Assembly: GCA_027405735.1 (NCBI GenBank)
Contig: JAPEHQ010000024.1
Location: 124,001 to 188,000, forward strand
DNA length: 64,000 nucleotides
Source of the DNA: Mucor racemosus
Taxonomy: Eukaryota > Mucoromycota > Mucoromycetes > Mucorales > Mucoraceae
Direction of reading: 5' to 3'
The notes under the pieces are model-generated. The model saw nothing but the letters and a program-made list of their open reading frames with translations, was not told the origin of the DNA and did no database searches. Both the position numbers and the translations under genes were made by a program. Below are positions 57,090 to 64,000 of the stretch, piece by piece; within the stretch, counting starts at the first letter, position 1; the number at the start of each line of letters is the position of its first letter.

Positions 57090-59650
57090 TTATATAAATA
57101 CCTGTAATTTTGGTATAGGTTTAATAGGTTCTCCATAAAGCAAGCAATTGAATACATAAGCAGAAAAATAATGTGCGCTCAGTCGCTTCCAAAGCAACAT
57201 ATACTGAAAAAAAATAGCACCTAGTGGAATAGGCATGTTCTAGCAAAAAAAATAAAGATATGAGCTAGTAAATTACATAATTTGCATAAAAACCTTACTC
57301 GCATCCAGAGGTAAGCACTTTTTTTGCCGATAAATTTCTTTTTTGTATTGTTATGATTAGTGGATGATGTTGAATGATAAGATTTGTTTTTGGGTGTAGC
57401 AGCAGCAGTATTAGCAGCGCCTGGAATTTCAAAAGAAACAGAACGCTGTTTTTTACGTTTAAACTTCCTTGATGTCGAAGAAGAAGAAGAAGATTTGTTG
57501 GTACTATTATTGGTAGTAGTTGATTGAAACTTGTACCAAATATGTTTCAGTCTATGCAAAATGCCATGATGTTCCAATAAAAATTCATCGTGTTGAAATA
57601 TTTCGAATTGAAGACCACCTGGTAAACGATGAGGATCTTTGATACGTAGCATGATGGCAAATAAAGGGAAATGATTGAAAAAAGCTAAAATGGTTTCCAT
57701 GATAGCTTGCAAAAAAATGACACCTACACGACCCTAATACAACATATTACATCTACAGCAAGTGCAACTACTAAACAAAAAAAAAACTTACCAATGCAAA
57801 TGTCAAATAATAAATCAGAATGGTTGGAAACAAAAAAGTCAACAACGTAAATAAACTTGTTCCCAACAACAATTGATCTAAATCATAATCGCATGAATCA
57901 ATACGATCACGCAGGATATTTCTCTTTTTGCCGCGAAACAAATTGAATAAAGAACTCAATATAACCAATTGCCAATTGAATATACGAGCAGCTACCATAT
58001 AAAAGCAATAAACGTGTAATGTCATGAATGCTAGGAAATCTGATGATAAGGAAATGATCATAGTAACACCAAATACTCCAGATAACCCAATTAAATGTAT
58101 AATTTGAGGTGTGAATGGCTCAATGGTTTGCGTACACAGTGTCCAAAGTCGAATTAACCAAAGAAACAACTCACTGAGAAAACTACCAAGTTCATGATTT
58201 AGTTTTAAACCAGCTGGAGATTCCAAAAACCACAACATCATTGATTGAAGTGATTCAACTGTGTATTCCTGTGATGGACATTAAAACTAGAACGCTCTTT
58301 TTTCCTCCACAACTTACATGAAGTATTCTATGCAATTTATTCGCCATGGCTTGATTATTTGCCACCAAAAAAGAGCCTATAGCAAGTCCAATAATGATAT
58401 CATTTGCTACCAGCCACATACTATTATAAAAACTGATATAATAAGCTCTTGTTTTTGCTGTATTTGCCCAATTATGCTTTCTAAGCATCATGTATAGTCT
58501 AGGCCAAAAAAACAATTGTTGTAATCTCAAGTCTACCTGTTGACCAGCTGCAAATAAATCCTTGAAAGCGACACCGTTCAAAATAAACTTGGGTAATCGT
58601 ACACTCAACAGATGCAATGTCACTTCGGCTAAAGCTAGTATCAAAAATAAGAGGCACAAGAACAAATTCATAACGACCTGCTTGATATGATACCCTATAA
58701 ATCCCTTGGGGCTGGTGATAATAATGCGCACTAAATCATTAGCAGCGGTGCGCATGAATCGTGTAATTCGATTTAAGGTGGGGTATCTTGCTGCATTTTT
58801 TCGTTTGTGGTTGATGGAGAGTAATTGAATGCCGTGCTCCAAAAAATAAGATGAATTGATCTATGGAATTTCATGTGTTAGATGTATGTTTTCATTTTTT
58901 GTAGAGATATAGCTGACCTGCACCAACACAATATCAAGATCATCAGAAACTGGTTTCAATTCGCCATTTAATATGTGTCCATACTCCAAAATCTGTATCA
59001 TATTTTTCGCTGTTGTTTCCTCTAGAGAATACTTATTTGTACTGATTTTTGATGGTATATTCATTTCTGTAGAGGAAATATCTAATTCTAGTGGATTTAA
59101 TGCTAAAAATTGTAATCTTTTGGGATTGGGTTGTTCGTAAAAGACAACTTGGTTTGTCTCGCAATTCAGTGATTTGTCTTTCGCATTAAATGATAATGGT
59201 ATTGGTATATAGGCCTCATCTAATCCTACTCTCAGCCATACTATTTAAGATGAATACTTAATATTTTGTTTGTTGCTTCTAATTAACATCAATTACCTTG
59301 ATCTGTAATTGAATAATCACCATCATCATCATCATCATCTTGAACCAACACACCGAGTATTTGAGGAGGAACATTACATACTTTATTGATGTGAATGAAT
59401 TCTGAATGCTCTCCAGATACGCAAAATTCTGTCAACAATTCCTGCAGTTCTTTCAACTATGCAATAATTGTAAATAAGGCCCCGTTGGATTAAAAATAAT
59501 GTTTGTAGTTACCTCTACTCCAGATACAACCGAGGCAACACATATTGTACCTGTTGTATTGTACCAACCAATGAGAAATCCATGTTTTGTTTTTGGTGAA
59601 CAAAGGTGTGAAGGCCAGAATAACTTGATGCCTTCACGAGTTGATAACAT
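57090..59650 (-). CDS. GPI1: GPI-GlcNAc transferase subunit PIG-Q/Gpi1 (741 aa, 7 exons)
   Basis: Exons on the minus strand are 59513-59650, 59297-59456, 58918-59240, 58318-58860, 57792-58268, 57299-57733 and 57090-57239, all GT-AG and in phase. PIG-Q/Gpi1 is a membrane subunit of the complex at the endoplasmic reticulum that adds GlcNAc to phosphatidylinositol, the first step of GPI-anchor synthesis. Diagnostic segments are LFWPSHL and LIGWYNTTGTICVASVV at the start, NSMWLVANDIIIG, SPAGLKLNHELG, DQLLLGTSLFTLLTFLFPT and, after the basic Ser-rich loop (KFKRKKQRSVSFEIP), LSAHYFSAYVFNCLLYGEPI at the end. Several membrane segments lie in the second half. The start is the first ATG in frame (59,648-59,650). 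An Asp run is encoded near 59,320. Confidence 0.92.
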
Positions 59651-60047
59651 TGGTTTTGCTGATGAAGTGTATCTATTAAACAACCATATCCTGTTGTTTC
59701 TTATGGAACTACACAAACACGGCGTTCAAAAGCGTCTGTCCAATAGTCACATTTACCACAGAAATCAACCTTTCCTTCATTTTTAAACGATTATTGTAAA
59801 TCAATCATTGTATTTATTTAGATTAAAATAGTTTTCAATTGTTGAATACATGTTTAAATATTCTATTGCATTTTTTTTTTTTGCGATTTTATCAAGTATT
59901 AACTTGTTATTAGAGCTTACTTCATTTGCAATTCAACTTGATTTCCTGAGCCAGAAGTCACTTTTTCAGGGACAGCCTTCAACAAAAGTATTCCCAAATT
60001 ACCCAAATTTGAATAGATAAAGAAAACTTTTTATCCTTTTGGTAAAA
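59651..60047. promoter_or_regulatory. Divergent promoter region between PIG-Q and the T5orf172 gene
   Basis: The 397 bp separate the start codons of two divergently transcribed genes and must hold both promoters. No strong TATA element is obvious on either strand. A T11 run lies at about 59,871-59,881. Confidence 0.5.
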
Positions 60048-61241
60048 ATGTTACGACGTTCGCTCTGCTGTCAACATAAACTTGCTTTTTCAAGATCCAA
60101 TTGGTATAATTTAGCATTAAAAGCAATATTACCAAATGGGAGATGTTTACAGAGAACAATTCAACTCCAATATAGAGCCACAGCTACAGTAGCTTCGGCT
60201 CTAGATGAAGCACAAGAAGATGACACAATAACATCTACAACATCCGAGGCACCATTACTACCACTATTGGAACCATTGACAACAATAACAACAGCAAAAA
60301 CAAAAACATCATTGTCAACGTCAGTTTTTAAGCGTTGTTCAGGTTATAAAAAATGTAATGGACAACAATGCAAACGTCTTGTAAAAATAGATCCAAAATT
60401 ACCTGAAGTAAACCATTATTATTGCTTCAATCATAACCCGAATAGTCAAAAAGAACGTCAAACAACCGACAAAAACATTCAATTGCCTGCTGAAATTAAG
60501 AGCATTATATTTAATAAATCAATAAGCCTTGCCAAAGAGAAAGGAATCTTTGAAGCGCCTAGTAAAATCTATGATTGTTGGCAATGTATTGTGTAATAAA
60601 TCAATTGCATAATTTACATGTTAATTAATACTTTTTCTTCTTCTTTAGTGTGGATTGGAGATCATATCCAACCAAAGCATAAATCACTTATTAAACAAGA
60701 AATGAAACGCCCATTATCAGATCGTGATAAATCCGGTTACATTTATGCCTATCATTTAGAAGATGGACCACGCGTATCACAAATGGACCATGCTTATTTC
60801 AAGATTGGACGTACTACAGATCCTCATAGACGCATGTATCAAGTAACTCATGCTTGTAATTTTATACCCAAGATTATAGAGCTGTTTCCAAGTTTTCCGA
60901 AAACAATCGATGATACACCACCACTTATGTCTACTAATTTAGAGACGAGAATAGAAGAAGAGAAAACAACAACCGAGATAATAAACACTGACGAATTACC
61001 AAAATGTCCAATGTCGCATCGAGTTGAAAGATTAATACATTTAGAATTAGCAAGTTTATACTCGCAAGCAGGATTTAAATGTGATAAATGCGGTTCTACA
61101 CATAGAGAATGGATTAAAGTTGATAGAAGAAAGCATTCAAATGGAAGATTAATGACAGATCAAGAATTATGGACATCGGATATTAGACCTATTGTATTAA
61201 GATGGATACAATTTGGTGTAGTTGCATCAGCATTAAAATAA
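60048..61241 (+). CDS. T5orf172-domain (GIY-YIG-like) protein (376 aa, 2 exons)
   Basis: Exons 60048-60585 and 60649-61241; the donor is GTATTG and the acceptor TTTAG, the only pairing that keeps the frame. The carboxy part carries the T5orf172 domain (SGYIYAYHLEDGP, YFKIGRTTDPHRRMYQ), related to GIY-YIG nucleases, followed by a possible zinc-binding CDKCGSTHREW. Before it is a Cys/His cluster (CSGYKKCNGQQCKR...YYCFNH). The first 45 residues are rich in Arg, Leu and Ser with almost no acidic residues (MLRRSLCCQHKLAFSR), like a mitochondrial presequence, although the family (called DUF1766/mug113 in fungi) is usually described as nuclear or cytoplasmic. Role unknown; a nucleic-acid function is inferred from the fold. 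It converges on proline dehydrogenase, 74 bp away. Confidence 0.85.
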
Positions 61242-61315
61242 TGAATTGTTTTTTCTTTTTTATTATTAATATACATATACAAAACATTTTAAATAAACAA
61301 AATTGGTATCTAAAG

Positions 61316-63432
61316 TTATGCTGTTTCTGTAGAAACACCAGCAGAAAGTTCATTTGATTCAGCACAGCTAGCATCATTTACATTTGCTGTTTCAAGAGGA
61401 GCATGAACATGAACAGCACCATATAAACGATCTTTTACTTCTTGCCACATTAAGGTTCGTTCCTTATTTACACCTCCTAAAACAGCCGAATTCTCTTGAG
61501 CACGACGAAGCAAGTAAGGGATTACTTCATCAATCATACCGTACGGTAAATACTTGTAAATGGAATAGCCGTTTTTACCTAGTGTATAAGAGATTTGATC
61601 TTGCATACCAAATAATTGACCGAAATGAACGACACCACTTCTAGGTAATACATGTTGACGTTCCATTTCTTCAACAGTCAAGATGACAGATTCACGATTA
61701 TGACTAGCAACCATAAACACAATTGGTGCAGTTGTGGCAGTTAATGCATGACCAGTGGTTTCTTGATGTTGATTTAATTTACTCAATAAGAATACAACAC
61801 CATTATTATAAGATGCATGCGTATTTTCAATGGAATCATGAATAGGAGATTCATAGTTTAATTGTTCAGCGCGCTATGGGACATGTTTTAGTCAAGTGAT
61901 TATGGGTCATATTTAAAGTATTATTTTACCTTGCGTTCCGATACCATGTAAGCGCCTCGAACTAGTTTAGCAGCAAAAGCGAAATTACCCTTATTGGCTC
62001 TCTCAACATCCAGCTCCAACTTTCTTTGGGCTGCTTTTGTATACATTTGATCTAAACCAAGATTGATATATTAGATTTAAATGATGTAAATAATTAATCA
62101 ATACTTACATGTGTTATAAACAGTTGGTGCATGATCTTCATCATCTCTACGATTGAATTTTTCTTGCAAATTCATTGCAACGTGATCAATAGCCTCTTGG
62201 AAATAAGATTGTTCAGCATCTACCATGACACCAACTCTGACATTTTGTGCGAGCTGACAAACTTGATCTAATCTGTCCACCATTCTGTCATAAGCACCCA
62301 AATCTTCTTTAGTTAAAAACACTTGTTTCTCCGTCATGGCATCACTGGCATTCCACCAAATATCGCGATGAGAACCCATTAAATTAAACAATTTAGTGTA
62401 TTCAACATAGTCTAGTGCCTTGTTTTTATCGTCTAATTGAGATATAATTTGGCTTCTTAATTGTTCTTGCTGTTTAGTAACAGCAGGAGGACAAATATGA
62501 TGAATAACATGCTTCAAACAAGTACTATCGATATGACCATTCACTTGGTATTCATCAAATGCCTTGTCTAAATACAACATGACTTGATTTAAACGAAGCA
62601 AGAGTTCTGGTGGTGCAAATGCTGTCACCTTGATAGCTGCAAATGCGCCACTAGTTGCATATTCTTCGTGTTGTCCTTGAGCTGCAGTCTTAAGACAGTT
62701 CTTGATCATGTTTAAAACGATATCTGCCTTTTGCTCTTGTTCACCATATTTACCAGAAATGGGAGCTTTAGAATTAGCATTAGCATCAACGTGTAAGTCA
62801 GCTTCTACACTCAAATCTAAAATGCAATTGATACCAGATTGAGATAGACGAGTCATTGTAGCAACACATTCTTCTGCAGTTTCACCACCACAAAATTGGC
62901 TAAAGAAAGTATTCTTTACAAACCAATAAACAGGAGTTTCCAGATGCAAGGTCTCTGCAAATTTAATAATATGAGGAGCGGCATCTACAATCCATGGATA
63001 TGTACACAGCTTGTATACAAATAAACCCAATAATAATTCAGATGTAGATTTAGCTTGCATTGCTGCTCTGTTATTATCATCAAGTAACTGAACCACTGTA
63101 CTAGCGGAGTTTGAATTGCTGAAAGCAGAAATGGGAGCAGAAGCCATCTCCACAACAGGTTTCTTTTCAGATGTCTCAGAAGATGGATTGAGATAGTAAA
63201 ACGTACTAGCCATGGAAACGGCAGCTACCGTTGTAAATGCCTTGATGGGCAATCCCATTTTAGTAGTATGAGGTGAAGCAAGAGGAGGAGAAACAGACTT
63301 TTGATGAAAGCCTTGTTTTCCAAGGAATGTTAACTTGGCATGTTGATTGAATTTAATGATTGATCTAACGTTATTTTGACTTTTTGAAAAGAATAATTGT
63401 GATGAATTACGGGAAATAAAATGGCGTTGCAT
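61316..63432 (-). CDS. PUT1: Proline dehydrogenase, mitochondrial (667 aa, 3 exons)
   Basis: Exons on the minus strand are 62109-63432, 61930-62051 and 61316-61873, in phase. The FAD enzyme oxidises proline to pyrroline-5-carboxylate in mitochondria, the first step of proline use as carbon and nitrogen source. Supporting segments are the basic presequence-like start (MQRHFISRNSSQLFFSKSQ), GINCILDLSVEAD, AAIKVTAFAPPELLLR, VRVGVMVDAEQSYFQEAID, KLVRGAYMVSERK spanning the second intron, and YLPYGMIDEVIPYLLRRAQEN near the end, which is the substrate-binding RR helix. Between the barrel strands lies a degenerate EF-hand-like insert (QLDDKNKALDYVEYTKLF), also seen in animal PRODH. The start ATG at 63,430-63,432 is the first in frame. 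Confidence 0.95.
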
Positions 63433-64000
63433 ACAGCTTTTTTTTTTTTAGCAATTGATAGTTTATAAAATAATGATTTAACAAAAGAAAAAGAGAGTAG
63501 ATTTGTGCGAGGAATCTTGTGGGTTTATATATACTCGTAGAAATGTTGATGGACCTCCATCACAACTAACACATCTAGGGTTCTGTATGCATCCATATTT
63601 AGTAACTTTTTTTCGCACGAAGTGAACCAATCATGTATAGATGAGGTATGAATGATTGACATGAATAAAATACCTTATTTTTTCTGTATATGATTCAATT
63701 ATGTGGAGTAAAATGTTTAAAATTCTCCGCAACATAAATAAGACTAGATCAAGTACTAAAAAAGATCAAGGATTCAATCATAATGATTAGGACCAACTTT
63801 TAAAAATTTGGGTATATTTTCGGTATCATGTATAAATGTTGAAATCTTTTTATTCCAACTATTATTTTTATAACAAACATGTAATATGTTTCATCTAGAC
63901 CTTTTTCTTGTTCTGCTAAAACTACATTCACTACAGCATTTACAACTGACAGATAGATAATGATGGACTTTTTGATAGATAATTATTCCCTTTTTCGAAT
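63433..64000. promoter_or_regulatory. Upstream region of proline dehydrogenase
   Basis: On the minus strand GAGTATATATAAACCC at about 63,521-63,536 is a good TATA-box candidate roughly 95 bp before the start codon. The rest, to the window end, is AT-rich with no recognised gene. Confidence 0.5.

Overview
This window is AT-rich nuclear DNA from a fungus, most likely a Mucorales species (Mucoromycota). Evidence: short GT-AG introns throughout; a degenerate copy of a CotH-type protein, a family expanded in Mucorales; a Zn2Cys6 regulator; a peroxisome-tagged carnitine acetyltransferase; and an intronless tRNA-Val. The genus cannot be fixed from the sequence alone. All gene models below come from reading splice sites and conserved protein motifs by eye; no transcripts were available.

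Layout. (1) 1-4,760: old repeats, including a minus-oriented copy of a repeat family that carries the 3' end of a dynein-intermediate-chain-like WD40 gene, interrupted by a second repeat holding two clean solo LTRs. (2) 6,330-14,731: an island with a C2H2 zinc-finger gene (-), a broken CotH gene (+) and a four-exon Zn2Cys6 transcription factor (-). (3) 16,000-36,000: a transposon graveyard. It holds two further copies of the dynein repeat, a 5'-truncated chromovirus (integrase + chromodomain + LTR), several solo LTR families, an inverted LTR-like pair, tRNA-Val(UAC), a dead Tc1 element with a solo LTR inside its transposase, and a dead DDE transposase flanked by short tandem arrays. (4) 36,815-44,646: a compact gene block with an MFS transporter (+), APC/C subunit Cdc16/Apc6 (-) and carnitine O-acetyltransferase (-). 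(5) 44,650-57,000: repeats again, with two more dynein-repeat copies and more solo LTRs. (6) 57,090-63,432: PIG-Q/Gpi1 (-), a T5orf172-domain protein (+) and proline dehydrogenase (-).

The intact genes are housekeeping genes: cell cycle (APC/C), acetyl-unit shuttling, GPI-anchor synthesis and proline catabolism, plus two regulators and a transporter. They are not functionally linked and are separated by transposon-rich stretches. The most unusual feature is the multi-copy repeat with a decayed dynein intermediate chain fragment: five copies in both orientations, four sharing the same nonsense codon and one carrying a different one. The several solo LTRs with exact target duplications, two of them with an unoccupied allele of the same site elsewhere in the window, allow the order of insertions to be read directly.
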